From NCBI GenBank assembly GCA_046154185.1, contig JBJXGE010000088.1:1-25584 (forward strand): DNA of 25,584 nt. The letters are read 5' to 3'. The translations under genes and the position numbers were made by a program. Position 1 is the stretch's first letter. The number at the start of each line of letters is the position of its first letter. The notes under the pieces were generated by a model. The model saw nothing but the letters and a program-made list of their open reading frames with translations, was not told where the DNA came from and did no database searches. Shown here in pieces: positions 1 to 7,849 of this stretch. Source of the DNA: JBJXGE01 sp046154185 (GTDB lineage Bacteria > Planctomycetota > UBA8108 > UBA1146 > JAJFFE01).

Positions 1-1327
1 CGCCGCCGACCGTGATCGTCTGCGAGCCGATCGCGAGCGACGCGCCCGACTGCACGGTCAGGTCCGCGGCCACCGCACCGGCCGCGGTCAGCGATGGGTA
101 ATTGCCCAGCGACCCGGGAATGATCACAGAGCAAGTGCTGGTCGGCACGCCATTATTCCAATTGCCCGCTGTGAACCAGTTCGTGCTGACCGTACCAGTC
201 CATGTCGTCGTGAAGCACTCCTCGCTCGAGACCGAGAGGAACGTCCCGGGCGAATTTCCATTGTTGTACTCGGTGAGGATCCAGCCGGCGGAACGGTTCG
301 CGCTCGAAATGCGCACTTCGTCTATTCGCCCATTGAAGTAGTCGACAACCGTCGCATACGCCCCGATGAGAACCGACGCCGTGTTCGCCGCCGGTGTGAG
401 AGTCTGGGAATTCGTCTGCGACAGAGAGCCGTCGAAGTAGAACCGCTGGTTGCTCCCATCCCAGGACAAAACCACGTGGTGGAAAGACGACGTGTCCGTA
501 TACGTAGCCATCGACGTGAAACTGTTGGCGGTCGTTCCGTTGCCCATGACACAGGACATGGAATTGCCGGTGTCGAACTCCATCCCGTAGTTGTGGGTTT
601 CGCCCGGGTCGTTCGCCGTCCCCTTGTCGACCAGGGATCGCCACGTGCCCACGGCGGAAAGGCGATACCAGGCTGAGATGGCGCCGGAGCCGGTAATGTC
701 GAGAGATGCGCTGTCGGCCACGCTGATGTAGTCGTTCGATCCGTCGAAACTGATGGCGTTTCCGATGATTCCCGTCGCCGCGAAGGTGGGTGAGCCATTG
801 TCCGTGCCATGGTTCGCGTTGGAGGTCGCGTCTAGAATGGCGCCGGTACCGCCCGCGGTTTCCTTCAGGTGCCATACGCCCTTGTAGCTCGAGTTCCAGA
901 CACCGGTGGCGTTCTGCTGGTTCGAGGCCCCGCCGTTTCCGTAGTACATGTAGAGCACGGTGTTGCTCGCCGCGGACAAGCTGGAAACTCGCACCCAGGC
1001 GACGAGCAGGCCGGTCCCACTCGTGTACTTCTCGATCTCGTGATCGAGCTTGGTCGTGCCATTCGAGGACGTGAAGAGTATGTCGTCGCCGTCCGACTGC
1101 GCGTCGGCGGAGAGATCGGAATCGGTCACGCTGATGAGCACGGGAAAGTCAGTGTGAGGGGCGCCCGTCGATCCCACTCTCGTGTAATCGATCGTGATGG
1201 CCTTGCGGAAGTTCCAAGAGGAGCTGTACCAGCTTTGACCCTGAGCTGAGGCCGCCAGACCGAGCGTGCAGAGAGCGCACGACAGCATCCGATAGATCGC
1301 CCGCTGCGCTCGCCGACGTGGATGCAT
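1..1327 (-). CDS. Exported DUF2341/LamG-domain protein, 3' end outside window
   Basis: An uninterrupted frame of 442 codons runs from an ATG at 1327 to the left edge without a stop, so the C-terminus is missing. The first 30 residues form a signal peptide: Arg-rich start, hydrophobic core CALCTLGLAASA, then QGQSW. Residues about 35-135 match DUF2341, with the features FPVLIS, DGDDILFTSS, LDHEIEKY and YMYYGN. Residues about 145-345 form a LamG/concanavalin A-like domain (VWHLKE, NAISFDGSNDYI, GRIDEVRIS). A region beginning TTWTGTVSTNWFTAGNW follows, as in large bacterial surface proteins. Such proteins are usually secreted and bind or carry carbohydrate, but no catalytic residues are visible. 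There is no clear Shine-Dalgarno before the ATG, and a second Met 13 residues in would also give a signal peptide. The family call is secure; the biological role is unknown. Confidence 0.85.
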   Translation of the reverse strand, partial: MHPRRRAQRAIYRMLSCALCTLGLAASAQGQSWYSSSWNFRKAITIDYTRVGSTGAPHTDFPVLISVTDSDLSADAQSDGDDILFTSSNGTTKLDHEIEKYTSGTGLLVAWVRVSSLSAASNTVLYMYYGNGGASNQQNATGVWNSSYKGVWHLKETAGGTGAILDATSNANHGTDNGSPTFAATGIIGNAISFDGSNDYISVADSASLDITGSGAISAWYRLSAVGTWRSLVDKGTANDPGETHNYGMEFDTGNSMSCVMGNGTTANSFTSMATYTDTSSFHHVVLSWDGSNQRFYFDGSLSQTNSQTLTPAANTASVLIGAYATVVDYFNGRIDEVRISSANRSAGWILTEYNNGNSPGTFLSVSSEECFTTTWTGTVSTNWFTAGNWNNGVPTSTCSVIIPGSLGNYPSLTAAGAVAADLTVQSGASLAIGSQTITVGG

Positions 1328-1625
1328 ACCTAGGGCGCTCGAGTCACCGGAACCCATCGAGAACTCCAGATGAATAGGTGAACCGTTGGAGCAGAGCCGA
1401 ATTCGAATCTGTACTTACGTTAATATCGGCCGAACGCTCCGCCGGCGAATAGGGCATTGGCGGTCGGGGGACACCTTTTGAGCGCCGTTCGGTTTCGCGG
1501 CGTCGCCGCGAAACCTTCACTTCGACGAACTCGTCTGCGGCCCGAATGTTCCGCAACTGCAGAGCCCTGGAGACCTTATTTTGGCTCCGCCTCGCCGGCG
1601 GTCTCACTCAGAGGGCAGGCGCCGA
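1328..1625. other. Intergenic region without a recognisable gene
   Basis: It lies between the stop of the YbjN-like gene and the start of the LamG gene, both on the minus strand. It holds a perfect inverted repeat (1491-1515) and a less GC-rich patch around 1380-1430 that could carry the LamG promoter, but no hexamer pair there is convincing. Short open frames in it have no recognisable protein character. Confidence 0.5.
1491..1515. repeat. Perfect 11-bp inverted repeat, possible terminator
   Basis: The arms GGTTTCGCGGC and GCCGCGAAACC are exactly complementary around a 3-base loop. The element lies about 110 bases downstream of the YbjN-like stop codon and about 165 bases upstream of the LamG start. 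No run of T follows on either strand, so it is not a textbook intrinsic terminator. It could be a 3' stability hairpin, an attenuator or a REP-like element. Confidence 0.55.
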
Positions 1626-2003
1626 TCAGTGCTTGTCGGTTCGATAAATGGTCTTTTCGTATTGATCCGCCATGCGCGCGAGGTACTGGACGCTCATTTT
1701 CACTTCATCGTGGTCGGCCTCGCGCAGCAGAAACGTATCCGTCAGCACGAGCGCCTGCTTGCGAATCGCGATCGCGCCGTGCCGGAGTCCGGCATTGAGG
1801 CGCAGCGCCGCACTCATACGCTGCTCGTCGAGGAGCGCGGCATCACCGATGACGCTGTAGAGTCGCAGTAACTCATCGTCATTGTCGACGACGACCTCCG
1901 CATGCACCGATTGCTTGCGCCCGTCGCCGAGCCCAATCGTGGCCGTATCTCCGACCAGCTGCCAACCGTTCTTGTCGCAAATCTTCTTGAACACACTCAA
2001 CAC
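1626..2003 (-). CDS. YbjN/CesT-like small protein
   Basis: This 125-residue cytoplasmic protein starts at GTG 2003, one base after the threonine dehydrogenase stop codon. The start is chosen from the Shine-Dalgarno GAAGGGAG seven bases upstream; TTG 2000 and GTG 1994 are in-frame alternatives. The N-terminal half (VFKKICDKNGWQ, SVHAEVVVDNDDELLRLYS) and the C-terminal half (ALRLNAGLRHGAIAIR, LVLTDTFLLREAD, QYLARMADQYEK) resemble the YbjN / type III chaperone-like fold, in which a conserved hydrophobic strand precedes a helix of the YLAxMADxYE type. Family members are often chaperone-like or regulatory, and no enzyme residues are seen. It is almost certainly co-transcribed and translationally coupled with the upstream dehydrogenase gene. 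The fold assignment is from memory of the motifs and is moderately sure. Confidence 0.7.
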   Translation of the reverse strand: MLSVFKKICDKNGWQLVGDTATIGLGDGRKQSVHAEVVVDNDDELLRLYSVIGDAALLDEQRMSAALRLNAGLRHGAIAIRKQALVLTDTFLLREADHDEVKMSVQYLARMADQYEKTIYRTDKH

Positions 2004-2004
2004 G

Positions 2005-3042
2005 CTACGACTCCCTTCGACTTTTTCCGCGGTAGAAACGGGCGATCGTCGGCACCAGATACTCGTCGAACGCACGATCGGCGCCGTACTCCGGCTCCCA
2101 GCCCCAATCGCGACGCGCCGGCGAATCGTCGACATCCATCGGCCACGAGTCGACGATGCGCGCGCGCGCCATGTGCGGCTCGAAGCGAATCCGCGCACGC
2201 GGAAATGCCGAGAGCACGCGCGTGCGAATCTGCCCCGCCGTCAAACTGAACGCGCCGACGTTGTAGACGCGTTGCGTGAGCCGTGCCGCCGGTGCGCCCG
2301 CGAGCTGCACGAGCGCGCGGATCGCGTCCGGCATTGCCATGAAGGGCAACGCCGCGCCGGAATCGACAAAGCACGCGTACTCTTCGTCGCGCGCCGCCGC
2401 GTGAATCATTTCCGGCGCGTAGTCGCTCGTGCCACCGGATGGCACCGAGATCGCGCTGATAAGTCCGGGAAAGCGCAGCGCGCGAAAGTCGACGCCGCTC
2501 GGCGGTGCCTCGGCCGCGAGTTGCCGAAAGTGTTGGGTGTAGTAACGACCGAGATGCTCGCAATAGAGTTTGTTGCAGCCGTACATCGTCGTTGGCAACG
2601 TAAAGGACGTCTCGGGAATGCGACCCGCACGCTCCTTCGTGGCGCGATCAGGCAAACCGTAAACCGCGATGGAACTCGGAAACAAGAACCGTACGGTCGA
2701 GCCGTGCCAGCGTGATTGCTCGTGCGCGAGCTGTAGAAGATTCAGCGTGCCCTCGACGTTCACGGCGTGCGCGTGCTCTGGAGAGTATTCCGCGCGGGTA
2801 CTCAACAATGCTGCGAGGTGATAGATCTCATGCACCTCGTACTGGCTCACCATTTGTTGGAGCAAATGCTTGTCGAGAATATCACCTTCGAGACAGGCGC
2901 TCACCACCGAGCGCTGGCGCTCATGAATCGGGGAAAGATCGAGCGTCACGATTTGATGCGTACCGGCGGCGGCGAAGTGATCGATGAGTCCCTGGCCGAT
3001 CTCGCCACTTGCACCGGTGATGAGGAGGACGGGCTTGCGCAT
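2005..3042 (-). CDS. tdh: L-threonine 3-dehydrogenase, short-chain (extended SDR) type
   Basis: This 345-residue NAD-dependent enzyme oxidises L-threonine to 2-amino-3-ketobutyrate, which goes on to glycine and acetyl-CoA. The N-terminus holds the Rossmann motif TGASGEIGQG (residues 9-18). The catalytic pair is in YGCNKLYCEHL (Tyr-x3-Lys). The family-specific parts separate it from generic sugar epimerases: PGLISAISVPSGGTSDYAPE, the YACFVDSGAALPFMAMPDA segment, RVYNVGAFSLTAGQI, and the tail RIVDSWPMDVDDSPARRDWGW. All correspond to the epimerase-like threonine dehydrogenases of Bacteroidetes and other bacteria, not to the zinc-dependent MDR enzyme of Escherichia coli. The usual partner, 2-amino-3-ketobutyrate CoA ligase, is not in the window. 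The gene is followed immediately by the YbjN-like gene. A generic NAD-dependent epimerase is the only real alternative. Confidence 0.88.
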   Translation of the reverse strand: MRKPVLLITGASGEIGQGLIDHFAAAGTHQIVTLDLSPIHERQRSVVSACLEGDILDKHLLQQMVSQYEVHEIYHLAALLSTRAEYSPEHAHAVNVEGTLNLLQLAHEQSRWHGSTVRFLFPSSIAVYGLPDRATKERAGRIPETSFTLPTTMYGCNKLYCEHLGRYYTQHFRQLAAEAPPSGVDFRALRFPGLISAISVPSGGTSDYAPEMIHAAARDEEYACFVDSGAALPFMAMPDAIRALVQLAGAPAARLTQRVYNVGAFSLTAGQIRTRVLSAFPRARIRFEPHMARARIVDSWPMDVDDSPARRDWGWEPEYGADRAFDEYLVPTIARFYRGKSRRES

Positions 3043-3162
3043 GTTGTTCCTTGGCGCCGCGCGCTGCAGGCGCGTGGCCGGCGGCGCACCGGCGACGAGC
3101 CGTTCAGTTCCGGCCCGCGAGATGGCCGGCAGGTAAGCGCGGGATTGTAGGAAAGTACGACG

Positions 3163-3176
3163 CCGTTTTGAAACGG
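3163..3176. promoter_or_regulatory. Dyad CCGTTT-TG-AAACGG, possible operator
   Basis: A perfect 6-bp inverted repeat with a 2-base centre lies in the 228-base gap between the divergent dehydrogenase and glycosyltransferase genes. It is of a size and spacing suited to a dimeric helix-turn-helix repressor. No other copy was noticed, so the regulatory role is only a suggestion. Confidence 0.25.
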
Positions 3177-3270
3177 AAACACGGCCAATCTGGGAAAGTC
3201 CGCGGCAAAAAGGCGCCGCTCGTCAGCACCATCTCAAGCTCAACGGTCCGCGAACCGAAGGATAGAGCGG

Positions 3271-4134
3271 ATGGTACGACTGTTTCCACCTGAAAGCGCA
3301 CGAAACGCCATGTCCCAGCGCCAGATCGCCGCGACCGACCGCCGGCTCAGCATTTCGGTCGCGATGCCCGTCTACAACGAGCGGGACACACTGGCGGAGA
3401 TCGTTCGCAAGGTGAAGGCCGTCGATCGGGACAAAGAGATCATCATTGTCGATGACGCCTCGACCGATGGCACGCGCGAAATGCTCGCCGCGTACGAGAC
3501 CGATCCGGAAATCCGCGTCATCTACCAGCCGCAGAATTGCGGCAAGGGCGCGACACTGCAGCGCGCCTTCGCCGCCGCCACCAAAGACATCATCATCGTG
3601 CAGGACGCTGACCTCGAGTACGACCCCGAGGACTACACGCAACTCCTCGCCCCCATCGAGGCCGGGATTGCAGACGTCGTGTACGGTTCGCGATTTCAAT
3701 ACGGCGGACGCCGCGTGCTGAACTTCTGGCATTCGCTCGGCAACAAGTTCCTCACCTTCCTTTCGAACTGTTTCACCAATCTCGACCTCACGGACATGGA
3801 GACTTGCTACAAGGCATTCAAGCGCCCGGTGCTTCAAAACATCGTGCTCGACTCGCGACGCTTCGGCTTCGAGCCGGAAATCACGGCGAAGCTCGCGCGT
3901 TTGCCGGTCATCATCCATGAGGTGCCCATTCGCTATTACGGTCGCGGCTATGAAGAGGGAAAGAAGATCACGTGGCGCGATGGCGTCGCGGCGATTTGTC
4001 ACATTGTTCGCTACTCACTCGGTAAACGGCCGTCGCTCATGAACGCGGACGAGTTCGAGCGTGCGCTCGTCCGAACTTGCCGCGACCCGGTCGCTCGCCT
4101 CGATCACGTCGCCTGCGAGCAAGCCCCGGTTTAG
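3271..4134 (+). CDS. Family 2 glycosyltransferase (dolichol/undecaprenyl-phosphate sugar transferase type)
   Basis: This 287-residue soluble enzyme has a GT-A fold. The N-terminal strand ISVAMPVYNERDTL is followed by EIIIVDDASTDGT (nucleotide-binding Asp pair at 61-62) and by IIIVQDADLEYDPED, whose DAD (112-114) is the metal-binding DxD motif. The later segments DMETCYKAFKRPVL and GFEPEITAKLAR, together with EVPIRYYGRGYEEGKKI, are typical of the DPM1-like subfamily that transfers a sugar from a nucleotide donor to a polyprenyl phosphate. There is no C-terminal membrane pair, so it is the short DPM1-like form. The start at 3271 is supported by AAGGA eight bases upstream; ATG 3310 is a possible shorter start. 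It is monocistronic here, with a weak terminator after it. The substrate cannot be told from the sequence. Confidence 0.88.
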   Translation: MVRLFPPESARNAMSQRQIAATDRRLSISVAMPVYNERDTLAEIVRKVKAVDRDKEIIIVDDASTDGTREMLAAYETDPEIRVIYQPQNCGKGATLQRAFAAATKDIIIVQDADLEYDPEDYTQLLAPIEAGIADVVYGSRFQYGGRRVLNFWHSLGNKFLTFLSNCFTNLDLTDMETCYKAFKRPVLQNIVLDSRRFGFEPEITAKLARLPVIIHEVPIRYYGRGYEEGKKITWRDGVAAICHIVRYSLGKRPSLMNADEFERALVRTCRDPVARLDHVACEQAPV

Positions 4135-4147
4135 TTATCACGCCGCC

Positions 4148-4166
4148 GCGCGTATGCCGCGCTTTT
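4148..4166 (+). terminator. Weak intrinsic terminator after the glycosyltransferase
   Basis: A 5-bp stem GCGCG/CGCGC with a 5-base loop is followed directly by TTTT, 14 bases after the glycosyltransferase stop codon. The stem is short, so the strength is doubtful. Its position and T run are right. Confidence 0.4.
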
Positions 4167-4348
4167 ATGCTGGAATACAGGACACTCCTCGCTCGCAGCC
4201 GCGCCGCTCCCTAAGTTCCTGCTTTACTTGCGCACCTCGCTGGGTACCATGACGCCGTATTTATCCGTCCGTGAATTGGCGCGCGACGTGCGCTATTTGC
4301 AGGGTTGGAGCGGGGCTGAAACCGAAACAAGAACTGAAAGGAAAGGAC

Positions 4349-6361
4349 ATGGCGTTCGTGACTCTACCAGTGTCTTGGCGAGTCGCTCTTCAACGGAGCA
4401 CTCGGAGTAGGAGGGCAGGACCATTGAACACACAACCTAGGTTTCTGTTGGCGACCATCGCGGGCTGCGCGGTGTCGTTCGCTTGCACAATGGCGTCGGC
4501 GCAAATCGCCAGCATCGGTCCGACGCCAACGCCGCTCGGCGGATTCAACGCGTTTCGACGCGGCGATGCGAATACCGACGGATTGATCAACATCGCCGAC
4601 GCGGTGGCGATGCTTGGATTCTTGTTTCCCCCCGGCGGCGGACCGGCGACCGTGCTCACTTGTCGCGACGCGGGCGACGTGAATGACGACGAGACGCTCA
4701 ACATCGCCGACCCAGTCAATTTGCTCACGCACTTGTTCAGCTTCGGGCCGCCGCCACCACCGCCTTTCGCCGCGTGCGGCAACGACCCGACGCTCGATTC
4801 CATTTTGACGTGCAATAGTTATCCGCCGTGCGTCGGCACCACCGATCGCGATCTCGCCGGGCACGTGCTCCGCCGCGTTGCGTACGGTCCGACGCGCGAG
4901 TTGCTCGACGCCGTCGAGACGGGTGGAGCGTTGCCTTACATCGCAGAGCAGCTCGATCCGGACAGTATCGACGAGAGCGGTAACGCGCTCTTGAACTCCT
5001 TGCTCGCAGCGATCACTCCGCAATCGAATCTCAACGATCTCTACGAGCTGCAAATCATCCGGGGTTGCTACAGCGAGAAGCAGCTACTCGAACAGCTCAC
5101 GGACTTTTGGAACAACCACTTCAATACGTACTATTGGACGGTGTACAACCATTTCCGGAACCTCGAAGGATCGACGGGCGCGCAAGTCTACCCGTCGTCG
5201 GCGCTCGCGACTCCGGTCGCTGTGTTGCAGGAGTACAACGAGAGCGAAGCGTTCCGCGCCGGTGCGCTCGGTAGTTTTCATGATTTGCTGGTCGAAAGCG
5301 CGACCAGCGTCGCGATGCTGATTTACCTCGACAATATCAGCAACGTCGCGAGCGGCCCGAATGAGAATTACGCGCGCGAGTTGCTCGAATTGAGCACAGT
5401 CGGCGTAAGCGGCGGTTACTCGCAAAACGACATCGAGGAATTGGCGCGCTGTTTCACCGGGTGGACGATTTGCAAGGTCGCCGCGGCGGATGTCGATAAT
5501 CCGCATGCGCCGTGTCTCTTGCCCGAGAACCCGGCAGGGGTTTGGGCTTTCCACTTCGAGCCGGCCAATCACGATTACGGCCAAAAGATTCTGTTCGGCG
5601 GCGCGATTCCGCAGCTCATCATTCCCGCCGGCAGCATGGCGAGCGCGCCGCTCGCCGGCATCAATGATGGCATGATGGTGCTCGAGCACCTCGCGGGGAT
5701 TCAAAATACTGCCCAGTACGTCTCCAGCAAGCTGATTAGCAAGTTCGTCAGTGACTCCGTTCCGCCCGCGCTGCTCGCGGCCTGCATCGGAACGTGGCTG
5801 GCGACCGACGGTGATCTGACTGCCGTGATGGACACGATTCTGACCTCGAATGAATTCCTCGGCGCGACTTTCCGCTGGAACAAAATTGAGACGCCGATGG
5901 AGAGCCTCATTTCGATGTTGCGCGCCTACGACGGCGTCTCCAATGCGACGAGCGTCGTGACGAGTTTGTCACGACTCAACCATCTGCCATTCAACTTCAG
6001 CACGCCCGACGGATTCCCCGAGTCGGACAGCCTCGGCTCAACCGCGAAGTTGCTTGAGCGCATCACGTACGCGCAGATCATCTACAAAGGCACGACGTCG
6101 GAACCGACTTACGATCTCATTTCGCTGCTCCAGGACTACGGTGTGACGCTGTCGAGCGCCGACCAAATCGTGGACTTCTTCCTCGACGTGCTAATGCAGT
6201 CGAACTTCTCGGTCATCGACCGGCAGCTTGCGATCGATTTCTTGAGCACTAGCGACACCGGAGTTGCCACGCCACTCGTGCCTGGCACCGCCGACCATGT
6301 CGCGCGCGTCAAGAAAGTGGCGGCGCTCCTCGCCTCGTACCCCCAAGCCAATAAACAGTAA
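4349..6361 (+). CDS. DUF1800 exported protein with N-terminal dockerin-like repeats
   Basis: This is a 670-residue protein of unknown biochemical function. A secretion signal with core FLLATIAGCAVSFACTMASA lies at residues 32-51. A dockerin-like tandem follows: FRRGDANTDGLINIADAVAM (69-88) and GDVNDDETLNIADPVNLL (109-126). Both have DxNxDxxxNxxD calcium loops, and they are followed by a poly-proline stretch. The DUF1800 domain starts near residue 165 (LAGHVLRRVAYGPTRELLD) and includes DFWNNHFNTYYW, NYARELLELSTVGV, ARCFTGWTI and FHFEPANHDYGQK. The start at 4349 has AAAGGA six bases upstream. A TTG at 4424 preceded by AGGAGG would remove the odd 25-residue basic extension and leave a more standard signal peptide. 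It is cotranscribed with the DUF1501 gene 12 bases downstream, the usual partnership. Confidence 0.9.
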   Translation: MAFVTLPVSWRVALQRSTRSRRAGPLNTQPRFLLATIAGCAVSFACTMASAQIASIGPTPTPLGGFNAFRRGDANTDGLINIADAVAMLGFLFPPGGGPATVLTCRDAGDVNDDETLNIADPVNLLTHLFSFGPPPPPPFAACGNDPTLDSILTCNSYPPCVGTTDRDLAGHVLRRVAYGPTRELLDAVETGGALPYIAEQLDPDSIDESGNALLNSLLAAITPQSNLNDLYELQIIRGCYSEKQLLEQLTDFWNNHFNTYYWTVYNHFRNLEGSTGAQVYPSSALATPVAVLQEYNESEAFRAGALGSFHDLLVESATSVAMLIYLDNISNVASGPNENYARELLELSTVGVSGGYSQNDIEELARCFTGWTICKVAAADVDNPHAPCLLPENPAGVWAFHFEPANHDYGQKILFGGAIPQLIIPAGSMASAPLAGINDGMMVLEHLAGIQNTAQYVSSKLISKFVSDSVPPALLAACIGTWLATDGDLTAVMDTILTSNEFLGATFRWNKIETPMESLISMLRAYDGVSNATSVVTSLSRLNHLPFNFSTPDGFPESDSLGSTAKLLERITYAQIIYKGTTSEPTYDLISLLQDYGVTLSSADQIVDFFLDVLMQSNFSVIDRQLAIDFLSTSDTGVATPLVPGTADHVARVKKVAALLASYPQANKQ

Positions 6362-6373
6362 GGAAGCGGAACC

Positions 6374-7744
6374 GTGAATCCTTTAAACCGCAGAAGCTTC
6401 ATGAAGGTTGGCGCGGCCGGGCTGGCGCTGGGCACCCTGGCTCCCGTGTTACGCAATCCGTTTTTCCAACGTTCGCTGCTCGCGGCGGGCGGCGTCCCAG
6501 GCAGCACGAAAAAGATGCTGATCATCTTCATGCGCGGCGGTGACGACAGCGTCAACACCGTCATTCCGCATGGCGACTCCAGCTACAACACGACGAATCG
6601 ACCGACTCTGTACATTCCGCCGGGCACATCGCTGCCGCTCAACGGTTTTGCCGAGCTGCACCCGGCGCTACAGAAGCTGCACGAAGTGTACTTGGCGGGT
6701 GATCTCGCAGTGATGCACCGCATCGGCTACGCCAACCAATCTCGTTCGCACTTCGAGAGTCAGCAATTCTGGGAGAACGGCGAGCCGGGGAACGAGAGCA
6801 ACAAGACGGGCTGGGCGAACCGACTGATCGATGTGCAATCCGGATTGCTTGGGCACCCGCTCCCAGCGTCGAGCAACACTGGCCAGCATCAGTTACTGTT
6901 TCAAGGCAACCGCGTGCTCGCGCACATCCCGAACCTTGCGACCTACACGATCGGCACGTCGGCAGCCGACGTCAAGCTACTCGGCGCACTGCCAACCGGT
7001 GGCGATAGCGGATCGGGCCTGCTCGGCATCTACAGCCAACCGCCCGACGGCACGGCGTACGACGCCACGGTGCGCAACACCGGGCTGATGCTCGGCGCGA
7101 ACCTCGATCACCTGCTCAGCCTCGGCATCAATCCGGCAAGCTACGTCCCGTACGGGGGTGCCACGTACCCGACATCAGGGGCGCCGGAAGGCTTCAGTTC
7201 GTCATCGGCATTCACGTTTTTCCAGCGGCTCAAGGATGCCGTGCAGTTGCTCAAGGAAACGGACTGCCGCGTCGCAGGCGTACAACTCGATGGTTTCGAC
7301 ACCCACTCGAATCAGGGCGCGGCGACGGGCGCGCACGCCGAGCGCTTGTCGGTGATCGGACACGGCATGCGTTCGGTGTTCCTCGACTTGCAAGAGCCGA
7401 CGAGTATCTGGAACGACACCGTGGTGGTCACACTCACCGAGTTCGGTCGAACTTCGGAAGAGAACCAGAGCGAAGGCACGGACCACGGCGAGGCGTCGGC
7501 CGTGTTCGTTGCTGGCGGCGCCGTGAATAACGGCGTCTACAACTGCGATGCGAGCACTTGGGCGCAAGGCGACATGTTCTCGACTTCGAACGATCGCTAC
7601 GTCGCGCGGCGCACCGATTTCCGCGCGGTGCTCGCAGAGATCATAGACCGCCACTTCGATCTGCCGGGTCAACTGAACACGATCATCCCAGGCTGGTCGG
7701 GACTCACCGGGTCGACGTACAACTACTTGAACTTCTTGACGTAA
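6374..7744 (+). CDS. DUF1501 protein with Tat signal
   Basis: This 456-residue exported protein starts at a GTG with AGGA nine bases upstream. Residues 5-25 form a twin-arginine signal (NRRSFMKVGAAGLALG), which implies export in a folded state, often with a bound metal. DUF1501 belongs to the alkaline phosphatase/sulfatase-like superfamily. Visible family features are LIIFMRGGDDSVNTV (residues 49-63), HRIGYANQSRSHFESQQFWE, QLDGFDTHSNQG, VVVTLTEFGRTSEENQ, GTDHGEASAVFVAGG and RRTDFRAVLAEIIDRHF. The conserved His and Asp residues are those expected for metal binding in this superfamily. It forms an operon with the DUF1800 gene; such pairs recur widely in bacteria without a known substrate. The transcript ends at the hairpin at 7766-7805. 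Confidence 0.92.
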   Translation: MNPLNRRSFMKVGAAGLALGTLAPVLRNPFFQRSLLAAGGVPGSTKKMLIIFMRGGDDSVNTVIPHGDSSYNTTNRPTLYIPPGTSLPLNGFAELHPALQKLHEVYLAGDLAVMHRIGYANQSRSHFESQQFWENGEPGNESNKTGWANRLIDVQSGLLGHPLPASSNTGQHQLLFQGNRVLAHIPNLATYTIGTSAADVKLLGALPTGGDSGSGLLGIYSQPPDGTAYDATVRNTGLMLGANLDHLLSLGINPASYVPYGGATYPTSGAPEGFSSSSAFTFFQRLKDAVQLLKETDCRVAGVQLDGFDTHSNQGAATGAHAERLSVIGHGMRSVFLDLQEPTSIWNDTVVVTLTEFGRTSEENQSEGTDHGEASAVFVAGGAVNNGVYNCDASTWAQGDMFSTSNDRYVARRTDFRAVLAEIIDRHFDLPGQLNTIIPGWSGLTGSTYNYLNFLT

Positions 7745-7765
7745 TCGTCACGCAGCGCAAGAAAA

Positions 7766-7805
7766 CAGACCCAGGGCAGACCCGCGAGGGTCAGCCTTGG
7801 GTCTG
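7766..7805. terminator. Long bidirectional hairpin terminator between convergent genes
   Basis: The outer stem CAGACCCAGGGC / GCCTTGGGTCTG (12 pairs, one G-T) encloses a mismatched base pair and an inner stem GACCC-GCGA-GGGTC. It lies 22 bases after the DUF1501 stop and 45 bases after the convergent minus-strand gene. Read on the minus strand it is followed by GTTTTC, and on the plus strand by CGCGTTTC, so it can serve both transcripts. Confidence 0.8.
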
Positions 7806-7849
7806 CGCGTTTCATCCCACCTATCGAACCGACGCGGCGGCGCGACGAG

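Noticed and set aside
3223..4002. Minus-strand open frame opposite the glycosyltransferase
   Set aside because: It has no recognisable motif, and the opposite strand carries a clear GT2 enzyme with DxD and Shine-Dalgarno.
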